57,300 nt of DNA. It comes from Chloroflexota bacterium. Lineage in GTDB: Bacteria; Chloroflexota; Dehalococcoidia; Lucifugimonadales; UBA826. Of the stretch, positions 37,619-46,268 are shown in pieces (the stretch's first letter is position 1; each line of letters opens with the position of its first letter). The stretch covers positions 1 to 57,300 of the forward strand of contig PBKS01000001.1 of the NCBI GenBank assembly GCA_002722155.1, read 5' to 3'. The notes beneath the pieces were generated by a model. It saw nothing but the letters and a program-made list of their open reading frames with translations, did not search any database and had not been told where the DNA came from. Both the position numbers and the translations under genes were made by a program.

Positions 37619-38265
37619 TGCTCTACTCTACTTGCAATTTCCTTCAAAAAATAACTCTGCATTCTTTTTCCAATTATGAGGTGTACGGCAAAGAAAACGT
37701 TCCGCCGGTAGGTCCTCTAATAGTGGTTTCAAACCACCTCAGCAATATAGACCCATCTATTTTGGCAGTGTCAGTGCCAAGGAGATTGAAATTCCTTGCT
37801 AAAAGCAGCCTATTTACTGGTCCATTTATAAGCAGTCTATTAAAATGGTACGGTGCCCACCCTCTGCATAGGGATCGTGTGGATGTAAGTTCGTTCAAGT
37901 GGGCTGTCAACCATCTCCACAAAGATGGTGTCATCTCAATATTCCCTGAAGGTACAAGAAGTAGGGGTTCAATGATAAAAGCCAAATCTGGCGTAGCGAG
38001 ATTAGTCCAAATGTCTGATGCAACGATTTTGCCTATCGGTATCACAGGTACAGAACACATAGGTAATGTTTTGAGAGTAGTTAATCCTACGGGTACCATT
38101 AAAGTGAATATAGGCAGTCCATTTTCCTTGCCAAAAATAGAAGGGCCAATAGATAGCCCTATTTTAAAATCCATGACCGACTTAATCATGGAAAGAGTTT
38201 CAATCTTATTGCCAGAAAGCTACAGAGGGGTATACAGCATCAGTATCAAGGAACCGACCGTTTGA
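37618..38265 (+). CDS. plsC: 1-acylglycerol-3-phosphate O-acyltransferase
   Basis: The 215-residue acyltransferase of phospholipid synthesis has NHLSNIDPSIL (the NHx4D catalytic motif), GAHPLHRD and FPEGTRSRG. The ATG at 37618 overlaps the cmk stop and starts the family sequence; an in-frame upstream TTG at 37600 lies inside cmk. A membrane-associated protein. Confidence 0.93.
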   Translation: MLYSTCNFLQKITLHSFSNYEVYGKENVPPVGPLIVVSNHLSNIDPSILAVSVPRRLKFLAKSSLFTGPFISSLLKWYGAHPLHRDRVDVSSFKWAVNHLHKDGVISIFPEGTRSRGSMIKAKSGVARLVQMSDATILPIGITGTEHIGNVLRVVNPTGTIKVNIGSPFSLPKIEGPIDSPILKSMTDLIMERVSILLPESYRGVYSISIKEPTV

Positions 38266-38284
38266 ATGTAGTTCCCTGAGTTCA

Positions 38285-38320
38285 GTACAAATATCACCAA
38301 GAACTTGGTGATATTTGTAC
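38285..38320. terminator. 36-base near-perfect palindrome between convergent genes
   Basis: Two 17-base arms, starting GTACAAATATCACC and ending GGTGATATTTGTAC, are exact inverted repeats around a 2-base AA centre. It lies between plsC (+) and a membrane protein gene (-), both ending nearby, so a bidirectional terminator is likely. No long T-run follows, so a protein-binding operator or replication-related palindrome cannot be excluded. Confidence 0.65.
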
Positions 38321-38337
38321 ATGTATCACATCAATTT

Positions 38338-38727
38338 CTAAATTCTGTTTACCCTAAAGCGCCCATACAGACTGAGTGCGCAAGCTAGGGCAATCCCAAC
38401 CCATACAGGTATCGGAGGACTTCCAGAAAAACCAATCTCATTAATGATAAATGACAGCAGAAGCGATGCACTGGATACCGTTACCCCAATCAGAACAAGC
38501 TTTGACGAAGCCACCTCTTTTATAAAACTAGACAATAAAAATAAGATTCCTAACCCAAAACATAAAGCGCACAAAATATTGGCCATAGTTTTCCCTAGTT
38601 CTATATGTTCATCTGTAGCATTCTCAACAAACCATGAGTCTGTAAATATATGTACATTCAAAAAGAGCCCAAGTGGGAAAATTAAGAAAATAACACCACA
38701 AATCCGGAAAATATTAGCTAAACCCAT
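38338..38727 (-). CDS. four-helix membrane protein, unknown
   Basis: The 129-residue protein has four hydrophobic segments (about 7-25, 48-66, 74-93 and 105-122) separated by short polar loops. It has no recognised motif. It is convergent with plsC and divergent from glmS. Confidence 0.6.
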   Translation of the reverse strand: MGLANIFRICGVIFLIFPLGLFLNVHIFTDSWFVENATDEHIELGKTMANILCALCFGLGILFLLSSFIKEVASSKLVLIGVTVSSASLLLSFIINEIGFSGSPPIPVWVGIALACALSLYGRFRVNRI

Positions 38728-39005
38728 ATAAATCCCTCACTATTAATAACTAAAGTATAAATATATATGTTTCGTCGTTAATTAGCATGTTTTATTTCAA
38801 TCGCATATGTTATGCATCAATCCAATAAATAAAGGAATAGATAAGTGATGTGGCCATATTACTATCGTCAATTATTACGAAAACCTCTTTACATAAAGAC
38901 TTTTAAATATTCCTAATTTACTGCAATATATTGATACTTGGTTAATAAAAAGCATGGAGGCTGTACTAATAGCTTCCCGAGAGAGAGGTTTCAATCTAAT
39001 AACCT

Positions 39006-40850
39006 ATGTGCGGAATTATAGGGTATACAGGATATTCTCAGGCATTGCCCATATTGCTAGATGGACTTTCAAAACTCGAATACCGAGGTTATGACAGTGC
39101 CGGCATTTCGGTCTTCAGCAAAGACCAAACTCATACTACCTACAGATCTGCTGGCAAATTACACGAACTCAAAAGACTTACTGAAAGATCAAAGGCAACA
39201 GGAGTGTCAGGCCTAGGTCACACTAGGTGGGCAACGCACGGTGAGGCAAACACCATAAATGCTCACCCCCATAGCGACACTTATGGCAATTTATCCGTGG
39301 TCCATAATGGAATTGTAGAAAATTATCTTGATTTGAAGCAGGAATTGACAAATAAAGGTCATTTATTCAATTCAGACACGGATTCTGAAACTATCCCTCA
39401 TTTAATAGAGCATTATATGAAGAATGGCGCCAGCTTTGAGGAAGCTACAGAAAAAGGAGCCTCCAGAATTAAAGGAGCCAACGCTGTGGTCGTTATGTGT
39501 AACGACCAACCAGACAAAATCGTAGCTTTCCGGACTGGTAACGCAGGTGGAGTTATCATAGGGTATGGAACTAATGAAATGCTTGTAGCAAGCGATATCC
39601 CTGCGATTTTAGGATACACAAATACAATTTCTCATTTGCTCCCAGGGGAGCTGGCTATTTTGGAACCCAATTCTGTCGAATTCAAAGATCGGGACGGAAA
39701 TTCAATAGAAAAAGAGAAAACAGTGCTGGCAAATGATCCAATTTCCTTAGCAAAAGGTGACTATCGCCATTTCATGCTAAAAGAAATTTGCGAGCAACCC
39801 AATGCGATAATCGCGTCATTAATGGGCCGTTTATCTTCTGAAGAGGGTTTATTTAGTTCAGATGATTTGAACTTGACAGTGAAAGAAATAAAGAAAATAT
39901 CTAAAATAATGCTTGCCGGAATGGGCACAAGCTTACATGCCGCAATGTTAGCTCGTCTTTGGATGGAGCGGATAGCTGGCATACCATCGGAGTGGGATAA
40001 TTCATCTGAATTCCGATACCGCGAACCTATTCTGGACAAAAATTCACTTTTTATATCGGTCAGTCAGTCAGGTGAGACAGCCGATACTCTCGCTGCCATG
40101 GAAGAAGTTAAAAGCAAAAATATTAGTCAGATAACACTTTGCAATTACCTGAACACACAAGCCTCACGAATTGCTGATCAAACACTGCAAATTAGAGCCG
40201 GATTAGAAGTTGGTGTAGCGGCGACCAAGACTTTCACCTGTTCATTGGTAACACTTTATGCCCTCGCAATATATTTTGGGCTTCAGAAAGAAACGATTGA
40301 AAAAAACGAGGCTGCGAAACTTATAGAAGAACTTACTCGCCTACCCGAAATGATTGGTAAAATTTTAACGAATCAATCTCAATATCAAAAACTAGCGAGC
40401 ATTTACCACAATAGTTCAGATTTTTTATTTCTCGGACGAGGATACAATTACCCCGTTGCACTGGAAGGTGCCCTCAAATTAAAGGAAGTAAGCTATATAC
40501 ACGCTGAAGGCTATCCGGCCGGTGAAATGAAACACGGACCAATTTCTTTAATTGATGAAAGTATGCCGGTAGTAGCCATGATTCCAAAAGATGCTCTTTA
40601 TGAAAAGATGTTAAACACCGTAAATGAAGCCAAAAGTCGAGGTGCTATTGTAATAGCAATAGCCTCAGAATCAGACGATGAAATAGAGCAAAAAGTAGAT
40701 CACGTTATAAGGGTCCCGGATGTTTCAGACTCACTCTCTCCTATAGTTAATTCAGTTCCACTGCAATTGATTTCCTATTATTTTGCTGTTAGAAGAGGGT
40801 GTGACGTAGATCAACCTCGAAACTTAGCAAAATCAGTAACGGTGGAGTGA
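39006..40850 (+). CDS. glmS: glutamine-fructose-6-phosphate aminotransferase
   Basis: The 614-residue enzyme makes glucosamine-6-phosphate for cell-envelope sugars. The N-terminal glutaminase domain begins with Cys2 (MCGIIGYTG) and has GHTRWATHGEAN and HNGIVENY. Two SIS domains follow (GMGTSLHAA, SVSQSGETADTL, GRGYNYPVALEGALKLKEVSYIHAEGYPAGEMKHGP), with the C-terminal DQPRNLAKSVTVE. The 278-base upstream region is AT-rich; no glmS ribozyme is recognisable. Confidence 0.97.
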   Translation: MCGIIGYTGYSQALPILLDGLSKLEYRGYDSAGISVFSKDQTHTTYRSAGKLHELKRLTERSKATGVSGLGHTRWATHGEANTINAHPHSDTYGNLSVVHNGIVENYLDLKQELTNKGHLFNSDTDSETIPHLIEHYMKNGASFEEATEKGASRIKGANAVVVMCNDQPDKIVAFRTGNAGGVIIGYGTNEMLVASDIPAILGYTNTISHLLPGELAILEPNSVEFKDRDGNSIEKEKTVLANDPISLAKGDYRHFMLKEICEQPNAIIASLMGRLSSEEGLFSSDDLNLTVKEIKKISKIMLAGMGTSLHAAMLARLWMERIAGIPSEWDNSSEFRYREPILDKNSLFISVSQSGETADTLAAMEEVKSKNISQITLCNYLNTQASRIADQTLQIRAGLEVGVAATKTFTCSLVTLYALAIYFGLQKETIEKNEAAKLIEELTRLPEMIGKILTNQSQYQKLASIYHNSSDFLFLGRGYNYPVALEGALKLKEVSYIHAEGYPAGEMKHGPISLIDESMPVVAMIPKDALYEKMLNTVNEAKSRGAIVIAIASESDDEIEQKVDHVIRVPDVSDSLSPIVNSVPLQLISYYFAVRRGCDVDQPRNLAKSVTVE

Positions 40851-40941
40851 GTCGACACTATCATATAATTTCTGACCAATTCCGCTCATTTGATTAGACT
40901 CAGATTCCCCAACCATTAAAATGAATTTGAAAGGATAGACC

Positions 40942-41403
40942 ATGCAAAAACCTTTTTATGCCGAAGATCTTACTCCAGGTCAGATTTTTGATTTGGGACA
41001 AAAGAATATCGCCAGAAATGAAATCATTGCATTTGCTAAAAAGTATGATCCATTCCCATTTCACATAGATGATGAGGCAGCCTCGAACACAGTTTTTGAG
41101 AGCATAATATCGAGTGGTTGGCAAACTGCTTTAATTTGGCTGGGGATGATGCATGAAAAATTTCTCACATATGAAACGCTAATGGGTTCTCCAGGTCATG
41201 ATTCATTAATTTGGAAAAACCCAGTTCGACCAGGCGATACACTAAAAGGAACATTAGAAATCCTAGAGAGTAACATATCAAAAAGTCGCCCAGAAATTGG
41301 TTTTGTGAAATATAAAGCAGAACTTATCAATCAACACTCTAAGCAAGTTTTCTTTACTGAAAGTACCTTGATAATAAAAACCAAAAATTCACAAAAACAC
41401 TAG
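40942..41403 (+). CDS. MaoC-like dehydratase (hot-dog fold)
   Basis: The 153-residue protein has the hydratase-2 motif in AKKYDPFPFHIDDEAA (Asp and His catalytic pair), followed by SGWQTALIWLGMM, and WKNPVRPGDTL in the second half. MaoC-like enzymes hydrate enoyl-CoA or enoyl-ACP esters. AAAGGA lies before the ATG. It stands alone, consistent with the scattered CoA-ester genes here. Confidence 0.87.
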   Translation: MQKPFYAEDLTPGQIFDLGQKNIARNEIIAFAKKYDPFPFHIDDEAASNTVFESIISSGWQTALIWLGMMHEKFLTYETLMGSPGHDSLIWKNPVRPGDTLKGTLEILESNISKSRPEIGFVKYKAELINQHSKQVFFTESTLIIKTKNSQKH

Positions 41404-41551
41404 AACGTTGTATGAGTACAGACAGGGTCATTTTTAGTTGAACTGCAGCTTATTCCATAGCGGTATAATAATGACTGCAGAAGATTTCTTAACTTGACCA
41501 AATACTTATATAGATTGGAGGAACAAAACGATTAGAAATTACAGTCGCTCA

Positions 41552-42130
41552 ATGAGGAAAACATCTAGTTCTTCGGTGAGAAATAACACAACTGTACTGC
41601 AAAGACTTATCAAATCAAGTTTTATTCTTATCGCCTTTATTATTACCGTTGGGTGCAGTAGTCAAAAAGAGGTTGCTAGTAATTCCCTAAAGGAAGATCC
41701 CCAGCAAGAGAATTCATCAGAAACATTACCTTATTTTGAACTAACCACCTCGAATGGAAAAACAGATTCAAATCAATTCCTAGCTGACGCTAAACCCGAA
41801 TTTCTACTTTTTATCTCGCCCAATTGAGGAACTTGCGTTTCCGAGTTACGGAAACTTGCCGAATCTGACAATGAACTAGCTTCTCTGGCAAACATATATA
41901 TTATTGGCACAAATCCTGGCTACACTTTCGAAGATCTTGAGAATATGGCGCCCAGAAATTCAAAATGGACATACGCATTGCCAACCGATGCAGCCGCTCT
42001 AAAAGTAATCGGAGGCCTGACAAGATCCACCAAAATTTTAGTGGATGAAAAAAATTCAATTATAGGAAGATACAAAATGGGAGAATGGAAACTTTCTGAA
42101 TGGGTAAAAACCTATAAGGACTTGAGTTAA
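41552..42130 (+). CDS. thioredoxin-like lipoprotein, candidate selenoprotein (in-frame TGA)
   Basis: Reading through the TGA at codon 92 (41825-41827) gives one 192-residue protein. It has a basic N-terminus, a membrane segment ending in the lipobox ITVGC, a Ser/Glu-rich linker, then a thioredoxin-like domain with FLLFISPN-U-GTC. The TGA falls at the first Cys of the CxxC motif, giving UGTC. The frame stays open to 42130 with sensible fold features (IYIIGTNPG, KILVDEKNSIIGRY). A hairpin at SECIS position follows the TGA. TGA is an ordinary stop elsewhere in the window (for example 2041-2043). It would act outside the membrane as a redox protein. GGAGG at 41517-41521 is well placed for a rare ATT start at 41531; the first ATG is 41552. 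Confidence 0.7.
41837..41855 (+). promoter_or_regulatory. candidate bacterial SECIS hairpin
   Basis: GTTTCCG and CGGAAAC form a perfect 7-bp stem with the 5-base loop AGTTA. The stem starts 9 bases after the TGA and the loop 16 bases after it, with a G in the first two loop positions. This is what is known of bacterial SECIS elements, which recruit SelB. It lies inside coding sequence, as expected. Confidence 0.65.
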
Positions 42131-42157
42131 AAGAAAACGATCCTCCTATTTATAAAT

Positions 42158-42598
42158 TTATTCATCAAGCAATTCGTCAATGAAATCTTGAAACCGAGGA
42201 ACCAATACGAATCTGCCCATGTTTTGATACCAATCCACTACACCAGGACCGGTCCCTAAAATTATATTCGCATATATCATCATTAGATCGCTTTTATTAT
42301 CATATTCCCATAACTGTTGGATTCGAAAAAAATAGGAAACCATAAAGACATTGAAGCGATGTCTTTCCTCTTTATTTAAACTAGAATCTCCTTCTATTGC
42401 TCTCAAATATATGTGAGTGAAGACAGGATCCGTGATCATGAAACCGATCCACTGCACTATCCCGCTAGTCAGTTCTGTTTGAGTGGCCATTTGGGAATCT
42501 TTGCGTTGCAATCTCAATTGCGCGGCAAGGAAAATGGCTACAGCCAAAGTAGCCATTCCTGTGGCTGTTTGAGCCACAATAGTTACATACTCGATCAT
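42158..42598 (-). CDS. membrane-anchored protein, unknown
   Basis: The 146-residue protein has one N-terminal hydrophobic segment (about 3-27) and a soluble helical domain (IQQLWEYDNKSDLMMIYANIILGTGPGVVDWYQN). It contains many aromatic residues. It resembles small uncharacterised proteins of the DUF6082-like kind seen in marine genomes, but the family is not certain. Convergent with the thioredoxin-like gene. Confidence 0.65.
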   Translation of the reverse strand: MIEYVTIVAQTATGMATLAVAIFLAAQLRLQRKDSQMATQTELTSGIVQWIGFMITDPVFTHIYLRAIEGDSSLNKEERHRFNVFMVSYFFRIQQLWEYDNKSDLMMIYANIILGTGPGVVDWYQNMGRFVLVPRFQDFIDELLDE

Positions 42599-42772
42599 AC
42601 TCTATAAACCCTCCAGTTCTATTCTGAACTTATCCTCAATTAGCGAAACTAAACGATTCAGATTTTAACGGTATACTACAAGGCTTGATTTCAAGATAAA
42701 CAACCCGTATATCTAAAGTCGCCCTTTCCGGAAAAGAGAGGATTGATCTTAGACTAGAAACAGGGTTGCGTG

Positions 42773-43459
42773 ATGGGGTACTATCAGATCACCATGGAGA
42801 AAGAGTTCGATTCCGAAAACATATATGAAGATCTTCGACAGTCTCAAATGGACATACGGCATTTGAGTGAAAGTGTTCAAGCTCTTCGTGAAGAATTGGA
42901 ATCCCAAAATTACGAAAAGGACCGAAACGTTCAATCTGCCCGCATGGAAGGGGTTGATGAAGTAACTCAACTCAAAGAAACCATCACAACCTTGAGACAA
43001 GAACTTCAAAACTTGCAATTTGACAAGGCTCAATCTCTAGAGAAATTACATAGCGAATATGCTGAAGAAATACAGCAATTAAGGGACACTGCGAGTGCTC
43101 TTCGTACCGAGCTTGAGGAACTTAAGTTTCAGAAAGAAAAAGAAATCCAAAAGGCTATTTCAAACTCCGCTGTAGAAAGCGATCAATTAAGAGCAACTGT
43201 AAGTGCTTTGAGAGATGAACTGGAAGAACTTCGATTCAACAAGGATAACGAAGTACAGAAAGCCATAACCGGTGGAAAGGACGAAATCTCACAACTCATG
43301 GAAACATCCGCCTCATTGAGAAGTAACATAGAAACTTTAAAAAGTGAATATGAACAAAAGATTCACGATATAGAGAGAGATGCCACTAACGAAAAAGCAC
43401 AACTCACTGAAACTATCTTCACGTTGCGCACCTCACTCGAAGGTCATCCTAAACATTAA
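42773..43459 (+). CDS. coiled-coil protein built of exact 36-residue repeats
   Basis: After a 29-residue acidic N-terminus the 228-residue protein consists of tandem units of exactly 36 residues: about 30-65, 66-101, 102-137, 138-173 and 174-209, with a partial sixth at 210-228. Each unit opens like QLRDTASALRTELEEL and continues with a KxxEIQKA-like helix. No transmembrane segment or catalytic motif is seen. It is predicted to be a long rod. The ATG follows a weak AGGG; an in-frame GTG lies directly before it. The adenylate cyclase gene begins 49 bases downstream, so the rod may scaffold or modulate it (inference). Confidence 0.8.
   Translation: MGYYQITMEKEFDSENIYEDLRQSQMDIRHLSESVQALREELESQNYEKDRNVQSARMEGVDEVTQLKETITTLRQELQNLQFDKAQSLEKLHSEYAEEIQQLRDTASALRTELEELKFQKEKEIQKAISNSAVESDQLRATVSALRDELEELRFNKDNEVQKAITGGKDEISQLMETSASLRSNIETLKSEYEQKIHDIERDATNEKAQLTETIFTLRTSLEGHPKH
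42860..43456 (+). repeat. six 108-base tandem coding repeats
   Basis: Units begin at 42860, 42968, 43076, 43184, 43292 and 43400 (last partial). Spacing is exactly 108 bases while the DNA has diverged, so selection keeps the 36-residue period at protein level. Confidence 0.8.
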
Positions 43460-43508
43460 TACACCAGGCCATTTCTCCAAAAAGATCATTTCTAATAAAG
43501 GTTGAGCT

Positions 43509-45749
43509 ATGACAAACAAGTCGGAATCTTCAGAAAGAGCAGAAATGCTATTAAACATTTCAAGACGGGTCGCACACGATGAATCTATCGAAGATATCAT
43601 TGCTTCCATAATCGAAGTAACTACATGGGAATTGAAGGCTGAGCGGGGTTCCTTGTTTTTAAATGATACAGCCACTAACGAACTCTACACTCGTTTCGCA
43701 CAAGGCACTAATCTGAGGGAAATACGTATTCACAATAAAAGTGGTATAGCGGGATCAGTGTTCCAGTCCGGGGTCGGTGAAATAATCCATGATGCCTATA
43801 GTGATGAACGTTTCAATTCTGCAGTAGATCAGCAGACAGGTTACGTCACCAAAAACATTCTTTGCGCTCCTGTGAAAACCTTGAATGGAGTCACTATTGG
43901 CAGTGCGGAAGTGTTAAATAAAAAATCGGGCCGCTTTACAAAAAAAGACCTTGATTTATTGGAGTCGATGACTGAGCAAGCCAGTATAGCTCTCCAAAGC
44001 GCTCAATTCGTAGAACAAATGCAAAAAAATCGAGAGGAGGAAAGAAAACTTCTGGATGTAGTTTCGGAGGTTACTGCTGAAATAGACCTGCCCACAATGC
44101 TCAGCAAGGTAATGGGGGAAGCCACCAAAATGCTCAATGCAGATAGATCCTCGATATTCCTGAATGACCCGAAAACTAATGAATTGTGGCTACAAATTGG
44201 TGACGGCCTAGAAAGTACTCAAATAAGGTTTCCTAACCACTTAGGGATTGCAGGCACTGTTTTCACCTCCGGTGAATCCATCAATATACCGCACGCCTAC
44301 GCTGACCTTAGATTCAATCCAGATTTTGACAAACAAACCGGGTACTTCACTAGATCCATTCTTTGCGTTCCAATTATAAATAAGGATCGTGTAATTCTAG
44401 GAGTTACTCAAGTGCTAAACAAAAGAGGAGGACCCTTTACTGAAGAAGATGAACAAAGGCTAAAAGCATTTACTGCACAAATTTCTGTAGGGCTCGAAAA
44501 TGCACAACTCTTTGCTGATGTTCAGAACATGAAAAACTACAATGAAAGTATTTTGCAAAGTGCTGCTTCAGGGGTTATCACTATAGACGAAGATGAAAAA
44601 ATCATAACTTGCAATGAGGCAGGCCTTAGGATATTAAACATAAAGGAAACAGAAATACTCCAAAAGCCTGCGGTGGATTTTTTCGTTGGTGAAAACGAGT
44701 GGTTGATGGAGCGTATAACCAGGGTTCAAGAAGAACAACAGACGAACACCTTTGTAGACGCATCTTACCAAACAAAAGAAGAAACACTGTCTCTTAACGG
44801 TACGGTAGCACCACTGATCAGTGCCGATGAAAAAAAACTGGGCGTGATGGTTATGATGGAAGATATCAGCACCGAAAAGAGGATGAAATCCACCATGGCT
44901 CGGTACATGGACCCTGGGCTAGCTGATCAGTTGATGGAAGGAAATGACAATCTAGGTGGAGAAGAGAAAAAAGCAACGATTCTATTTTCTGATGTAAGAG
45001 GTTTCACCACTATAACCGAACAGCTAGGAGCTCAAGGAACTGTTCAATTATTAAATGATTACTTCTCGATTATGGTTGACTCGATAACAAACCAGGGTGG
45101 AATGCTAGACAAGTTCATTGGCGATGCAATAATGGCCGCTTTTGGATTACCATTCACTACTGACGACGATGAAGACAAGGCTCTAAGGGCGTCAATAGAT
45201 ATGATCACCAACCTATGGGATTGGAATAAGCAGAGAGCCGAAAACGGTTTGCCCGCGATAGAAATGGGAATTGGTTTAAATACAGATACAGTTGTATCTG
45301 GAAACATCGGCTCCCCTAAAAGAATGGATTACACCGTAATAGGTGACGGCGTAAACTTAGCCGCCAGATTAGAATCCGCCTGTAAACAGTATGCCGCAAG
45401 GATTCTGGTCAGTGAATTTACTCACTCCAATCTCAAGGGGGTCTATAGGACTAGGGAAATTGACAAAGTTATTGTCAAAGGGAAAACAGAACCTGTAGGA
45501 ATTTACGAAGCCTTGGATTTTCATACTCCAGAAACTTTCCCCAATGTTATGGAAGTCTTAAATTACTTTAAAGACGGTTTAGAAAAATATAGAGTAGGTG
45601 ACTGGGACCCAGCTATCAAATCGTTTAAAGAAGGTCAAAAGCTCAACCCAAATGACTACATAACAGAGATGTACATAACCCGCTGTGAAACTCTGAAAGC
45701 AGACCCTCCCCAAAATTGGGACGGGGTCTGGGTAATGACCTCAAAATAG
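43509..45749 (+). CDS. class III adenylate cyclase with GAF-GAF-PAS sensor
   Basis: The 746-residue protein has two GAF domains (about 15-175 and 185-340; both contain a FTSG/FQSG-type and RFN-QTGY-TR/KNILC-like stretch), a PAS domain (about 345-455) and a class III cyclase domain (about 480-665). The cyclase has metal Asp495 (FSDVRGF) and Asp539 (KFIGDAIMAAFG), the adenine-selecting Lys535, and YTVIGDGVNLAARLESA with the Asp and transition-state Asn/Arg. A TPR-like tail (FKDGLEKYRVGDWDPAIKSFKEGQKLNP) ends it. No membrane segment is seen. It probably makes cAMP in response to small ligands bound by the GAF domains. Confidence 0.93.
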   Translation: MTNKSESSERAEMLLNISRRVAHDESIEDIIASIIEVTTWELKAERGSLFLNDTATNELYTRFAQGTNLREIRIHNKSGIAGSVFQSGVGEIIHDAYSDERFNSAVDQQTGYVTKNILCAPVKTLNGVTIGSAEVLNKKSGRFTKKDLDLLESMTEQASIALQSAQFVEQMQKNREEERKLLDVVSEVTAEIDLPTMLSKVMGEATKMLNADRSSIFLNDPKTNELWLQIGDGLESTQIRFPNHLGIAGTVFTSGESINIPHAYADLRFNPDFDKQTGYFTRSILCVPIINKDRVILGVTQVLNKRGGPFTEEDEQRLKAFTAQISVGLENAQLFADVQNMKNYNESILQSAASGVITIDEDEKIITCNEAGLRILNIKETEILQKPAVDFFVGENEWLMERITRVQEEQQTNTFVDASYQTKEETLSLNGTVAPLISADEKKLGVMVMMEDISTEKRMKSTMARYMDPGLADQLMEGNDNLGGEEKKATILFSDVRGFTTITEQLGAQGTVQLLNDYFSIMVDSITNQGGMLDKFIGDAIMAAFGLPFTTDDDEDKALRASIDMITNLWDWNKQRAENGLPAIEMGIGLNTDTVVSGNIGSPKRMDYTVIGDGVNLAARLESACKQYAARILVSEFTHSNLKGVYRTREIDKVIVKGKTEPVGIYEALDFHTPETFPNVMEVLNYFKDGLEKYRVGDWDPAIKSFKEGQKLNPNDYITEMYITRCETLKADPPQNWDGVWVMTSK

Positions 45750-45837
45750 CATTGCTAAATAACACTAATAATCTGGTTTGGTTGAACGAATTTATAGGCT
45801 GTGCTAAGTTTGGCAGACTTAATTTAGGAGACTTGCC

Positions 45838-46059
45838 GTGTTACCACATGTGTCGAAATTTGGAATTTATTTTAACTCTTCAGAACAAAAAGTCGTAAGG
45901 ATCACATCACCGTATTGGTTTCCCCCGGAACCAGAGTGGGTATATGTAACTAACGAAGTGAATGCAACGTTGATAAGCATTAGAGAAATGATAAAGGAAC
46001 AGGGACTGTCTGATTTAAGCGATTCAGTTACCTGGGGACGAATTCCTCTATTGGACTAA
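45838..46059 (+). CDS. small protein, unknown
   Basis: The GTG at 45838 is preceded by AGGAG with eight bases between. The 73-residue product is rich in aromatic residues and Pro (ITSPYWFPPEPEWVYV) and ends in a helical/Ser-rich tail. The family is not recognised. It heads a plus-strand run leading to the amidase. Confidence 0.55.
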   Translation: MLPHVSKFGIYFNSSEQKVVRITSPYWFPPEPEWVYVTNEVNATLISIREMIKEQGLSDLSDSVTWGRIPLLD

Positions 46060-46080
46060 TTTTAGGAAATTACTAAAAGC

Positions 46081-46266
46081 ATGCCATACGACGATGATTC
46101 TGCCACAAAAATCCCCACCCAACTATCTGATTTTTCGATCGACTTAGATCAATGGAAAATATTAAAACCACTTTCAGAAGCATCTTCTGAGGCAGTCAAG
46201 AAGCTGGACATAATACTGACATCAGAAACCCTATCGGCGGCTATTTTCGATATAGGCGAGTTGTAG
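46081..46266 (+). CDS. small helical protein upstream of amidase (possibly AtzG/GatC-like)
   Basis: The 61-residue product has a short acidic start and two helices (IDLDQWKILKPLSEASSEAVKKLD, SETLSAAIFDIG). Small helical partners such as GatC or AtzG are often encoded directly before amidase-signature enzymes, and the amidase starts two bases after its stop. The similarity is of size and position only, so the assignment is weak. Confidence 0.45.
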   Translation: MPYDDDSATKIPTQLSDFSIDLDQWKILKPLSEASSEAVKKLDIILTSETLSAAIFDIGEL

Positions 46267-46268
46267 GC

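Noticed and set aside
38728-39005. glmS ribozyme upstream of glmS
   Set aside because: No recognisable ribozyme core; the region is AT-rich without the expected conserved pairs.
41825-41827. TGA read as Trp (altered genetic code)
   Set aside because: TGA ends several genes in the window, for example at 2041-2043 and 30489-30491.
46081-46266. Definite GatC of a GatCAB operon
   Set aside because: No GatB nearby and no clear GatC motif; kept only as a weak possibility.
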